DNA of 50,286 nt, from positions 1-50,286 of the forward strand of contig JAHFCT010000024.1 of NCBI GenBank assembly GCA_023249375.1. Reading direction: 5' to 3'. The position numbers and the translations under genes are program-made. The first letter of the stretch is position 1; each line of letters opens with the position of its first letter. The notes beneath the pieces are model-generated. The model saw only the letters and a program-made list of their open reading frames with translations, was not told the DNA's origin and made no database searches. Origin of the DNA: Gemmatimonadota bacterium. GTDB taxonomy: Bacteria; Gemmatimonadota; Gemmatimonadetes; Gemmatimonadales; Gemmatimonadaceae. This document shows, piece after piece, positions 24,486 through 32,975 of this stretch.

Positions 24486-25684
24486 GCGCCGGCGCCGCCC
24501 TGGCGGGGATGCGCGACCGCTGGCGTACGAGCGTCGAAGCGCGCGCGCTCATCATGCTCACGGCCACGTTGCTCGCCTTTGGGCTCGCCACGCTCTACAG
24601 CGCCAGCGCGATGGTCGCCATGCAGTCGGGCTTTGGCAGCACGCACTTCCTGCTGCGCCAGCTCAGCGGCATCGTCGTCGGCGCGGTGCTGTTCGTGCTC
24701 GCCGCCAAGCAGGACGCCGAGTGGTGGCGCGACATCGCGTGGCCGCTGATGTTCGGCGCGATCGCGCTGATGCTGCTGTGCGTGCTGCCGTTCACGCGGA
24801 GCATCGCGCCCAGCATTCACGGTTCGCGGCGCTTCCTGTTTGGCGGGTCGATCCAACCGTCGGAGTACGCCAAGCTCGCCGTCATCGCGTGGACCGCGAT
24901 GCTGACGGTAAAGAAGGGTGACCAGCTGCGTCGGCTCACCAAAGGCCTGCTCCCGATTCTCCTTGTCGTTGGCACACTGGCGGTCCTTGCCGCACTCGAA
25001 CCGGATCTCTCCATCGCCGTCTACTATGTGCTGCTGATGGGCGTCATCCTCTTTGCGGGCGGTGTGCGCATTGGGCACTTCGTCTTTCTCGGCGTTGTCT
25101 CCGTGCCCATCGTCTGGAGCCAGGTGCAGCGCCTGCAGTACGTGCTCGAACGCTTGCTCGGCTTCACCGATGCCGGCGCCGTGCATCGCGAAGTGAACTT
25201 CCAGTTGCAGCAGTCGCTGATCGCCGTGGGGTCGGGGGGACTGTTCGGCGTCGGCTACGGGGAAGGGCGTCAGCAGTACGGCTTTCTCCCGCTGCCGTAC
25301 AACGACTTCATCGGCGGCAATATCGGTGAGGAGTGGGGCTTCATCGGCATTGCCGGCGTGACGCTGCTCTTTGCGGCGTACTGCTGGCTTGGCTTTCGCA
25401 TTGCGGCGCAGGCACGCACGCCGTTTCAGCGCCTGCTGGCCATCGGCATCACGTTCACGATGGTGACCACCGCCTACCTGCACCTCGGCGTCGCGATTGG
25501 GCTGCTGCCCACGACGGGCCTGACGCTGCCATTCATCTCGTACGGCCGATCCAACCTGCTGCTCTCGCTCCTGATGACGGGGATCCTGGTGAACATCGGG
25601 AGTTCGCGCGAGCGGGTGCACGGCGAGCCGGCCACCGATCCCACGCGCGCCGCGCCCGGAATGGCGGCGGGCAGCGCGTACTGA
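24482..25684 (+). CDS. ftsW: Septal glycan polymerase FtsW (SEDS family)
   Basis: The 400-residue product is a SEDS-family integral membrane protein with about ten spans. Landmarks are LYSASAMVAM in the first span, IHGSRRFLFGGSIQPSEYAKLA, LAALEPDLSIAVYY with the conserved acidic residue, and GVGYGEGRQQYGFLPLPYNDFIGGNIGEEWGF cut by loop 7. It ends with GLLPTTGLTLPFISYGRSNL. FtsW polymerises lipid II glycan strands at the septum with FtsI. The PYNDFI and dcw context distinguish it from the elongation homologue RodA. The start is GTG at 24482 in a GTGA overlap with murD; the first 15 residues are a cytosolic tail. Confidence 0.95.
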   Translation: MSAGAALAGMRDRWRTSVEARALIMLTATLLAFGLATLYSASAMVAMQSGFGSTHFLLRQLSGIVVGAVLFVLAAKQDAEWWRDIAWPLMFGAIALMLLCVLPFTRSIAPSIHGSRRFLFGGSIQPSEYAKLAVIAWTAMLTVKKGDQLRRLTKGLLPILLVVGTLAVLAALEPDLSIAVYYVLLMGVILFAGGVRIGHFVFLGVVSVPIVWSQVQRLQYVLERLLGFTDAGAVHREVNFQLQQSLIAVGSGGLFGVGYGEGRQQYGFLPLPYNDFIGGNIGEEWGFIGIAGVTLLFAAYCWLGFRIAAQARTPFQRLLAIGITFTMVTTAYLHLGVAIGLLPTTGLTLPFISYGRSNLLLSLLMTGILVNIGSSRERVHGEPATDPTRAAPGMAAGSAY

Positions 25685-26790
25685 TGACCACGCGCACGAC
25701 CGTCTGGTTCTCCGGTGGCGGCACGGGCGGACATCTGTACCCTGGGCTCGCCATTGCGAGAGCACTCGTCCGCCTTCGTCCGAGCGTGGCGCCGCACTTC
25801 ATCGGCGCGTTGCGGGGCATCGAGCGCGATGTACTGCCCACCACCGAGTTCCCGTACACGCTGCTCGACCTGCATCCGCTGTACCGGCCGCAGCTGTGGA
25901 AGAATTGGCGCACGTTGCGCGGTGCGCTCGGCGCGTGGCGCGCGCTCGCGCAGCTCGGCCGCGTGCAACGTCCGCAGCTCGTAGTTGGCACCGGCGGGTA
26001 CGCGTCGGGACTGACGATGCTCTGGGGATGGCGGCACGGTGTTCGCGTGGTACAGCATATGGGCGACGCGTATCCCGGCATCACGGCGCGCCTGAGCGCG
26101 CGTTTCACCTCGCAGGCATACCTCGGCTTTCCCGAGGCGGCCGCAACGCTGCCGACGGGAACGTGCGAGTACATCGACACCGGCAATCCCATTGAGCCGC
26201 CGCCCGACATTCATCCGGATGCACGGATGGCGCGAGCCAAGTGGGGGTTCCCATCGAGCGCGCGCGTGCTGCTGGTCTTCGGCGGCAGCCAAGGCGCGCG
26301 CGCGCTCAACAAGGTGGTGGCGGCGTGGATTGACGCGGGCATCCCGCGCGAACTCTGCGTCATCTGGGCCACGGGCAAGGGGCAGCACGAGGCCTTTGCG
26401 AACTACGATCGCCCCGACGTGCGCGTGGTGCCGTATCTCGCGCCGATTGCCGAGGCGTATGCGGCGAGCGATCTGGCGCTGGTACGCGCGGGGATGATGG
26501 GCACCAGCGAACTGTCGGCGTGGGGAATCCCGATGATTCTCGTGCCGCTGCCCACCGCCGCGTACGACCATCAAACGAAGAACGCCGAGGTCGTCTCGCG
26601 CGGCGGAGCAGGCGTGCATCTGCCGCAGGCCGAGCTCACGACCGAGCGGCTCGATGCCACGGTGCGCGGATTGCTGGGCGATCCCGCGCGGCTCGGCGCG
26701 ATGGCCAGCGCGGCGCGCGCGCGCGGACGGCCGCACGCGGCCGAAGAGATCGCGCGGCGCATCACTACGCTGCTCGACGCGGCCATCTGA
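25684..26790 (+). CDS. murG: Lipid II synthase MurG (GlcNAc transferase)
   Basis: The 368-residue product has the GT28 signature of MurG: N-terminal SGGGTGGHLYPGLAIARAL (the GGTGGH loop), VGTGGYASG, VFGGSQGARALN in the middle, and RAGMMGTSELSAWGIPMILVPLP near residues 270-290 for UDP-GlcNAc binding. It transfers GlcNAc to lipid I on the cytoplasmic membrane face. ATG at 25684 overlaps the ftsW stop by one base. A divergence worth noting is RAGMMGTSE where E. coli has RSGALTVSE, within normal variation. Confidence 0.95.
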   Translation: MTTRTTVWFSGGGTGGHLYPGLAIARALVRLRPSVAPHFIGALRGIERDVLPTTEFPYTLLDLHPLYRPQLWKNWRTLRGALGAWRALAQLGRVQRPQLVVGTGGYASGLTMLWGWRHGVRVVQHMGDAYPGITARLSARFTSQAYLGFPEAAATLPTGTCEYIDTGNPIEPPPDIHPDARMARAKWGFPSSARVLLVFGGSQGARALNKVVAAWIDAGIPRELCVIWATGKGQHEAFANYDRPDVRVVPYLAPIAEAYAASDLALVRAGMMGTSELSAWGIPMILVPLPTAAYDHQTKNAEVVSRGGAGVHLPQAELTTERLDATVRGLLGDPARLGAMASAARARGRPHAAEEIARRITTLLDAAI

Positions 26791-26827
26791 CTTCCGTTCG
26801 CGCCGCCGCTCACCCACCATTCAGCGC

Positions 26828-28204
26828 ATGCCACTGATCGACCGCACCGACAAGCGCCCCGTCCACTTCATTGGCGTCGCTGGCGCCGGCATGAGCGCGC
26901 TTGCTGAGCTGCTCGTTCGTCGCGGCATGCACGTGACCGGCTGCGACCAAAACGCCACGGCGGTCGCGGACTTGGAGAAGGCGGGCGTGCACGTCATCGC
27001 TGGCCACGATCCGTCGCATCTCGACGGCGCACGAGCGGCCGTATACACGAGTGCAATGCCCAAGGACCATCCCGAGCTTGCGCGCGCGCGCGCGGCGGGC
27101 GTGCCGCTGGTGCGGCGCGCCGAGGCGCTGGCCGAGTGCTGTGCGGGCGGCACGCTGGTGGGCATCGCCGGCACGCACGGCAAGAGCACCACCACCGTGA
27201 TGGTCACCGAAGCGCTCGATGCCGCGGGCATGTCGCCCACGGGCATCGTCGGCGCGCGCGTCACGGCGTGGGGCGGCAATCTCAAGTACGGCGGCGAGTC
27301 GATGTTCGTCGTCGAGGCCGACGAGTACGATCGCTCCTTCCTCGCGCTCTGGCCGCAGGTGGCGGTGGTCACCAACGTTGAAGCAGATCATCTGGACATC
27401 TACGCCGATCTTGCCGACATCATGCGCACTTTCGCCGAGTTCGTAAGCCGTGCGCGCTGGGTCGTACTGTGTGCCGACGATCCCGGCGCCAATGCGTTGC
27501 CGTCGCCCGCTACGTCCGAGGTGATCCGCTACGGCATCACGAGCCCGGACGCGCGCCTCCGCGCGGTCAACCTGCGGGCGATGGACGGCGGCACGACGTT
27601 CGACGTGGAGTTCGACGGCAAGGGCATCGGCACAGTCGCGCTGCCGCTGCCGGGCGAGCACAATGTGCGCAATGCACTCGCGGCGCTCGCGGTGGGCATT
27701 GGCACCTATGGTCTCAAGGTCGCCAAGATGGCGCACGGGCTGGCGTCGATCGAGGGCGCCGAACGCCGTTTCCAGCGGTTGGGCAGCCTGCAAGACGTCG
27801 AACTGATCGACGACTACGCGCATCATCCCACGGAGATCCGCGCAACGCTCGCCGCGGCGAGGGCCGCGTTCGCCGGTCGCCGCATCGTGGTGTGCTTCCA
27901 ACCGCACCTGTTTAGCCGCACGCGCGACTTCGCGCGCGAGTTTGGTGAGGCGCTGGCGATGGCCGACGCGCTCTTCCTCTGCGACATCTATCCGGCGCGC
28001 GAGCAACCGCTGCCGGGCGTGACCTCGGCGCTCATCGCCGAGCACGCGACCGCCGCGGGGCGCGCGCCCGACTGGATGGGTCCGCGGTCGGCGGCCGCGG
28101 AAGCGCTAGCGGACTTCGTGGAGTTTGGCGACGTGGTGCTGACGATCGGGGCGGGTGATATCACGAAGACGGGGCCGGAGCTCAAGGAACGGCTCGGCGG
28201 GTAG
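26828..28204 (+). CDS. murC: UDP-MurNAc:L-alanine ligase MurC
   Basis: The 458-residue product begins with VHFIGVAGAGMSALAELL (Rossmann-type nucleotide sugar binding), then P-loop GIAGTHGKSTTTVMV near residues 111-125, VVEADEYDRSFL, NVEADHLDIY, and the C-terminal DDYAHHPTEIRATL and FQPHLFSRTRDF. It adds L-alanine to UDP-MurNAc, the first amino acid of the stem peptide. ATG at 26828 lies 37 bases after murG; the longer in-frame reading lies inside murG. murB, which often follows or fuses to murC, is not present; the next gene is ftsQ. Confidence 0.97.
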   Translation: MPLIDRTDKRPVHFIGVAGAGMSALAELLVRRGMHVTGCDQNATAVADLEKAGVHVIAGHDPSHLDGARAAVYTSAMPKDHPELARARAAGVPLVRRAEALAECCAGGTLVGIAGTHGKSTTTVMVTEALDAAGMSPTGIVGARVTAWGGNLKYGGESMFVVEADEYDRSFLALWPQVAVVTNVEADHLDIYADLADIMRTFAEFVSRARWVVLCADDPGANALPSPATSEVIRYGITSPDARLRAVNLRAMDGGTTFDVEFDGKGIGTVALPLPGEHNVRNALAALAVGIGTYGLKVAKMAHGLASIEGAERRFQRLGSLQDVELIDDYAHHPTEIRATLAAARAAFAGRRIVVCFQPHLFSRTRDFAREFGEALAMADALFLCDIYPAREQPLPGVTSALIAEHATAAGRAPDWMGPRSAAAEALADFVEFGDVVLTIGAGDITKTGPELKERLGG

Positions 28205-28306
28205 CGCGGTCGGCCGGCGCGGCGCATGGGCCACACCGGCGGCGAGGAGCGCAAGCGCGAGCCCCCTCATTTTCCGTTTCTCGGCGTCAGTCGTCTATTG
28301 GTTGTC

Positions 28307-29017
28307 ATGGACGGCACCACCCAGGCCCCTTCGAAGCTGCGCGTCTACGCGCGGCGCGCCCTGCTCATTGCCGGGGGGCTGGCCGTCGTCGTTGCCCCGT
28401 TTGCGCTCCGCGAGGGCGCGCGGCGCATGGCGTTCTTCCGTGCCCGAAAGATCGAGATCGACGGCGCGCGTTACATCGCCCCCGATCAGATCGTTTCGCG
28501 CATGAAGATCGACACCACGGCGTCCATCTGGGACGACGCGGATTCGTGGGAGCAGCGGATCGGCACGCATCCGCAGGTGCGCGACGTGCGCATCTCGCGG
28601 CGGCTGCCCGGCACGCTGGTGGTGCACATCACCGAGGTGCCGCCGGTCGCGCTGGTACCGACCGCCACGGGGCTCGCGCCGTACGACGCGTCGGGCCACG
28701 CGTTGCCGATCGATCCCACCGCCGTTGACCTCGACCTTCCCGTGGTCGCCGCTCGCGATGTCGCGGCGCTGCAGTTGCTGGGCGATCTGCGCAAGGAGAT
28801 GCCGCAGTTGTTCGCGCGCATCAGCGACGTGCGTCGGCTGCCGCGCGGTGATTTGGAGTTGCAGGTCGATTCACTGAACGTGCTCGGCGCCCGCGACCTT
28901 ACCGCGGCGCGCCTGCAAGACATCCTGCCGGTCGAACGCGACCTCGCGCGCCGTGGACGGCGCGCCGTCGAGCTCGACCTGCGTTACCGTGACCAGGTCA
29001 TCGCCAGACTCCCATGA
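28307..29017 (+). CDS. ftsQ: Cell division protein FtsQ/DivIB-like
   Basis: The 236-residue product has a basic cytosolic tail, one membrane span (ALLIAGGLAVVVAPFAL, near residues 17-33), then a POTRA-type domain (FRARKIEIDGARYIAPDQI ... WEQRIGTHPQVRDVRISRRLPGTLVVHITE) and a beta-rich FtsQ domain. FtsQ recruits FtsL and FtsB to the divisome. ATG at 28307 is preferred; an in-frame ATG at 28226 would add 27 polar residues with no similarity. The 102-base gap before it is the longest in this cluster apart from the one before ftsZ. It overlaps ftsA as ATGA. Confidence 0.9.
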   Translation: MDGTTQAPSKLRVYARRALLIAGGLAVVVAPFALREGARRMAFFRARKIEIDGARYIAPDQIVSRMKIDTTASIWDDADSWEQRIGTHPQVRDVRISRRLPGTLVVHITEVPPVALVPTATGLAPYDASGHALPIDPTAVDLDLPVVAARDVAALQLLGDLRKEMPQLFARISDVRRLPRGDLELQVDSLNVLGARDLTAARLQDILPVERDLARRGRRAVELDLRYRDQVIARLP

Positions 29018-30279
29018 ACCTCGACCGCCTCGTCGCCGGACTCGACATCGGCTCGGCCAAGACCACCGCGATCATTGCGGAAGTCGTGGGCGACCTGCCC
29101 AAGCATCCGACCGTCAACATCCTCGGCGTCGGCCAGGCGCGCACCACCGGCATGCGGCGCGGTGTGGTGGCCGACATCGAAGAAACGATGCGCTGCATCA
29201 ACAAGGCGCTCGCCGACGCCGAGCAGATGGCCGGCGCCAAGGTGGACAATGTCTTCTGCGGCATCGCCGGCGAACATGTGCAGGCGGTAACGAGCAAGGG
29301 GATTGCCAGCATCACCGGCGCGGAAATCACGCGCAGCGACGTGGAGCGCGCCAACGCCGTGGCGCGAGCGCAGCCCATCGCGCAGGACCGCGAGCTCATT
29401 CATGCGATCCCGCAGGAGTACACGGTCGACCGGAACCTTGGCATTCGCGATCCCATCGGCATGATCGGCACGCGGCTCGAGACCGAGATGTATCTCGTGA
29501 CCATTGGCTCGTCGCCGGCGATGAACCTGCGAAAGAGCGTGGAACGCGCGGGCTACAAAGTGCAGGAACTTGTGCTCGAGCCGCTCGCGGCGGCGCTGAG
29601 CGTGCTGACCGAAGACGAAAAGGAACTCGGCGTGGCGCTGGTTGAAGTCGGAGCCGGCACCACCGACCTCGCCGTATTTCACGAGGGGAAGATCCGCCAT
29701 CTCGGCACCATCGGGTACGGCGGCAACAACGTGTCGAGCGACATCGTGCATGGCTTGGGTGTCACGCAGACCGACGCCGAGCGCCTGAAGGAAGCGTACG
29801 GCTGCGCGTATGAGCCCATGGTGCAACACGGTGAAGTGATCCGACTGCCAAGTACGGTGGCCCAGGGCGATCGCCAGATTCCGCGCGAGCTGCTGGCGCA
29901 CATCATCCATCAGCGGACGAGCGAGATCTACGAACTCGCGGTGCGCGATATCGAGCAGGCGGGATATCTCAAGCGGCTCGCGGCCGGCGTCGTCGTGACC
30001 GGCGGTGTGGGCGCGATGCCTGGCATGGCCGAGTTGGCGAACGAGGTGTTCGGCATCGGCGCGCGCATCGGGTTGCCCGGTGAGTTCCTGGGCGGATTGG
30101 CCGACAGCGTGCAGGCGCCGCGGTTTGCGACGGCGGTCGGGCTGGTGCAGTACGCCGCTGGCCGCGTGGCGCAGGGGGCGCTGAGCGGGAAGGGGAAGCG
30201 GCTCTCGATGAGCGACGCGGCGCCGACGTTTGCGGGGCTGGCGGGGCGGTTCAAGACGTACTTGCAGGATTTCTTCTAG
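29014..30279 (+). CDS. ftsA: Cell division protein FtsA
   Basis: The 421-residue actin-like ATPase shows VAGLDIGSAKTTAIIAEV at the N-terminus (phosphate 1 loop), the FtsA-specific 1C subdomain (near residues 85-165, TGAEITRSDVERANAVARA), VEVGAGTTDLAVFHEGK (phosphate 2) and GVVVTGGVGAMPGMAELA (adenosine motif). The C-terminus KGKRLSMSDAAPTFAGLAGRFKTYLQDFF ends in an amphipathic helix, the membrane-targeting sequence that tethers FtsZ filaments. The helix is rich in aromatic residues, as usual. ATG at 29014 overlaps ftsQ (ATGA). Confidence 0.96.
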   Translation: MNLDRLVAGLDIGSAKTTAIIAEVVGDLPKHPTVNILGVGQARTTGMRRGVVADIEETMRCINKALADAEQMAGAKVDNVFCGIAGEHVQAVTSKGIASITGAEITRSDVERANAVARAQPIAQDRELIHAIPQEYTVDRNLGIRDPIGMIGTRLETEMYLVTIGSSPAMNLRKSVERAGYKVQELVLEPLAAALSVLTEDEKELGVALVEVGAGTTDLAVFHEGKIRHLGTIGYGGNNVSSDIVHGLGVTQTDAERLKEAYGCAYEPMVQHGEVIRLPSTVAQGDRQIPRELLAHIIHQRTSEIYELAVRDIEQAGYLKRLAAGVVVTGGVGAMPGMAELANEVFGIGARIGLPGEFLGGLADSVQAPRFATAVGLVQYAAGRVAQGALSGKGKRLSMSDAAPTFAGLAGRFKTYLQDFF

Positions 30280-30405
30280 ACGATCGAAGGTCCGCAAGAC
30301 GGCATGTGGCCGCGCGGATGCGCGCGCAACATCACAAATCTTACGGGGCGATCCACCGAGTGGATTCGCCTCGTTTGCCTTTTGCGCACATCGCTCGTCC
30401 ACTCA

Positions 30406-30434
30406 TTGGTGCGACACGCGCCGACGCGTATATT
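30406..30434 (+). promoter_or_regulatory. Putative ftsZ promoter in the ftsA-ftsZ gap
   Basis: TTGGTG (30406-30411) and TATATT (30429-30434) are separated by exactly 17 bases, in the 206-base ftsA-ftsZ gap. This gap is unusual in an otherwise tightly packed cluster. It would start transcripts about 45 bases before the ftsZ ATG and allow FtsZ to be made in excess over FtsA. Confidence 0.5.
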
Positions 30435-30485
30435 TCCGCGTCCGAACTTGCGCCCCCTGAACATCGCGACGGAGCTTGCCTCGCT

Positions 30486-31676
30486 ATGGCCCTGAACTTC
30501 GAACTCGAGCAGAGCACGCCGGTCAGCGGCGCCCGCATGAAAGTCGTGGGCGTCGGCGGCGGCGGCGGCAACGCGGTCAACCGCATGATCGAGGAACTGC
30601 TCGAGGGCGTGGAGTTCATCTCGGTGAACACCGACAACCAGGCGCTGCTCAACTCGAAGTCCGGCGTCAAGATCCAGATCGGCAAAAAGCTCACGCGCGG
30701 ACTCGGCGCCGGGGCACGACCCGAGATCGGCCGCCAAGCAATAGAGGAGAACCGTGACGAGGTCGCGCGTGTGATGCAGAACAGCGACCTCGTCTTCGTC
30801 ACCTGCGGCATGGGCGGCGGCACGGGCACCGGCGCGGCGCCCGTAGTGGCTGAGCTCGCGCGCGAGGCGGGCTCGCTCGTCGTCGGCATCGTCACCAAGC
30901 CGTTCCTCTTTGAAGGCCGTAAGCGCATGCGCCAGGCCGAAGAGGGCATTGAAGAGCTCCGCAAATACGTCGACACGATGATCGTCGTCCCCAACGAGCG
31001 CCTGCTCGCGGTGGTCGGCAAGAATATTCCCTTCCAGGACGCGTTGAAAAAGGCCGATGAAGTGCTGCTGCGCGCCACGGAAGGCATTTCGGGCCTCGTG
31101 ACCAAGTGCGGCATCATCAACGTCGACTTTGCCGACGTGCGCACGGTCATGAAGGACGGCGGTGCGGCCATCATGGGCACCGGCGTCGGCTCGGGTGAAA
31201 ATCGCGCGGTCGAGGCGGCGCAGATTGCCCTCTCGAGCCCGCTGCTCGACAACGTCTCCATCGCTGGCGCCACCGGCGTGCTGGTGAATATCACGGGCGG
31301 CGACGGCGAACTCAGCTTTACGGACTTCACGACCGTCGGCCAGATCGTGCAGGAGGCGGTGGGGGAAGAAGCCAACATCATCATCGGCGCCGGTGTCGAA
31401 CCCGCCATGGTCGGCCAGGTGCGCGTCACCGTGGTCGCCACGGGCTTCGAGAAGGCCGCCGCACAGCGCGGCACCGGCCAGCACCGCGGCAGCGGCGCCA
31501 CACCCGTCATTCCCATCACCGAAGCGGGCGCACGCGTGCGTCCGGTGATCGGCGCGGCCTATCAGGGCGGCGCGGCGGTGCCTGCGCAGCGTCCGCGCCC
31601 GGCCGCCGAGCCGCGCCGCATGGAAGATCTGAGCGACATGGAGATTCCGACCTTCATTCGGAGACAGATGGATTGA
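30486..31676 (+). CDS. ftsZ: Cell division GTPase FtsZ
   Basis: The 396-residue tubulin homologue has VVGVGGGGGNAVNRMI (T1), NTDNQALLNS, the tubulin signature CGMGGGTGTGAAPVVAELA (T4), and DNVSIAGATGVLVNITGG. After a short Pro/Arg-rich linker, the tail PTFIRRQMD is the conserved C-terminal peptide that binds FtsA and other partners. FtsZ forms the cytokinetic ring. ATG at 30486 precedes ALNFELEQ; upstream in-frame sequence lies in the promoter-bearing gap and is not conserved. The linker is only about 50 residues. Its stop codon overlaps the next gene's TTG start. Confidence 0.97.
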   Translation: MALNFELEQSTPVSGARMKVVGVGGGGGNAVNRMIEELLEGVEFISVNTDNQALLNSKSGVKIQIGKKLTRGLGAGARPEIGRQAIEENRDEVARVMQNSDLVFVTCGMGGGTGTGAAPVVAELAREAGSLVVGIVTKPFLFEGRKRMRQAEEGIEELRKYVDTMIVVPNERLLAVVGKNIPFQDALKKADEVLLRATEGISGLVTKCGIINVDFADVRTVMKDGGAAIMGTGVGSGENRAVEAAQIALSSPLLDNVSIAGATGVLVNITGGDGELSFTDFTTVGQIVQEAVGEEANIIIGAGVEPAMVGQVRVTVVATGFEKAAAQRGTGQHRGSGATPVIPITEAGARVRPVIGAAYQGGAAVPAQRPRPAAEPRRMEDLSDMEIPTFIRRQMD

Positions 31677-32944
31677 CGCGCTCCGCGCGGCGCGCCGCCA
31701 TGCTGGTGGTGGCGCTCGGCGGCGCCGCCGTAGTGCTGAAGATGCCGTGGCCATCGCTGCCAGCGCACACGCCGGCGGCACGGTTGGGCCTCGAACGATG
31801 GCATGCGAGCGACACCCTCGGTCGAGGGGAGTCGCTCGCGGCGCTCTTGGGCCGCCGCGGACTCACTGAGATTGATGCGGCCGCCGCTATTCAATCGCTC
31901 GGCGGGCTCATCGACGACCGCCGAATCCCGGCCGGCATGCAAGTGGAAGTGCACGGGGACTCCGCCAGCCAGCGCGCGACCGACGTCGTGCTACGGCTCT
32001 CGCCGGATAAGGTCCTGCGCCTGCGCCGGCAAGGCGACCAGTGGACGGCCACGGAAGAAACGATCCCCTGGGTCACGGACACCGTGCTCGTGCGCGGCGT
32101 GGTGCACTCCACGCTCTACGACGCGCTCGACGCCGGCGGCGCGGAGTATCTGAGCAAGGGCGCACGCACCGAACTTGCATGGGAACTGGCCGATATCTAC
32201 GAGTACCGCGTGGATATGTCGCGCGACTTGCAGGACGGCGACAGCGTGCGCGTCGTCTTCGAACGATCGACCAATCCGGCGAACACCAACCGCATTGGCC
32301 GCATTCTCGTGGCCGGTCTCGAACGCGGCGGTCGCGAGGTCCAAGCCGTGCGTTTTGTGCACGCCGACGGCAAAGCCGAGTATTTCGACGCCAGTGGGAA
32401 GTCGCTTCGCGACAGTTTCTTGCGTGCGCCGCTCTCGTTCCGGCGCATCTCGAGCGTCTTCGGCCGTCGATTTCACCCCGTCCTTGGCATCTGGCGCTCG
32501 CACAAGGGCACCGACTACGCGGCGAACGCCGGCACGCCGGTGCGCGCCATCGGTGACGGCGTGGTGATCTTCGCCGGCCGCAAGGGCGGCTACGGCAACT
32601 GCCTCGAGATCCGTCACCGCAACGGCTACGTGTCTCGCTACGGCCATCTGCGCGGCTTCGCGTCCGGCATCCGAGACGGGCACGCCGTGTCGCAGGGCGA
32701 AACCGTGGCCTACGTGGGCTCCACGGGTCTCGCTACCGGACCGCATCTGCATTTCGAGTTGCTGGTGAACGGCGTGCAGCGCGACCCGCGGTACGCACTG
32801 CGCCAGTCGGCAGGCGTCGCGCTCACGGGAGCTGAGCGCCGTCAGTTCGACGAAATCGGCCGCGTGGCGCTTGTGGCGCTTGATCATGCGTCGGGTCCGT
32901 TGCGCACCGCGGCACCCAGCGCGCCGGCGGCCCCCGTTCACTGA
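31673..32944 (+). CDS. M23-family murein endopeptidase
   Basis: The 423-residue product has an N-terminal hydrophobic segment (AAMLVVALGGAAVVLKM, near residues 8-24), a middle region resembling the OapA/LysM-like domain found before many M23 domains, and a C-terminal LytM/M23 peptidase domain (270-400). Zinc ligands are visible in FHPVLGIWRSHKGTDYA and in GPHLHFELL, with YGHLRGF between. Such enzymes cut peptidoglycan cross-bridges or stems in the periplasm and often act at the division septum. TTG at 31673 overlaps the ftsZ TGA; ATG at 31700 is an alternative that would remove the basic N-region. Coupling to ftsZ suggests a division role, by inference. Confidence 0.88.
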   Translation: MTRSARRAAMLVVALGGAAVVLKMPWPSLPAHTPAARLGLERWHASDTLGRGESLAALLGRRGLTEIDAAAAIQSLGGLIDDRRIPAGMQVEVHGDSASQRATDVVLRLSPDKVLRLRRQGDQWTATEETIPWVTDTVLVRGVVHSTLYDALDAGGAEYLSKGARTELAWELADIYEYRVDMSRDLQDGDSVRVVFERSTNPANTNRIGRILVAGLERGGREVQAVRFVHADGKAEYFDASGKSLRDSFLRAPLSFRRISSVFGRRFHPVLGIWRSHKGTDYAANAGTPVRAIGDGVVIFAGRKGGYGNCLEIRHRNGYVSRYGHLRGFASGIRDGHAVSQGETVAYVGSTGLATGPHLHFELLVNGVQRDPRYALRQSAGVALTGAERRQFDEIGRVALVALDHASGPLRTAAPSAPAAPVH

Positions 32945-32975
32945 GCGGTTCGCGCGCTCGCTACGTTTATCATCG

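Noticed and set aside
28226-28306. Upstream ATG extension of ftsQ
   Set aside because: It adds 27 polar residues before the basic tail and membrane span, without a ribosome-binding site; ATG at 28307 gives the normal topology.
30276-31781. A 501-codon minus-strand frame opposite ftsZ
   Set aside because: It mirrors ftsZ codons and has no motifs; the sense strand is certain.
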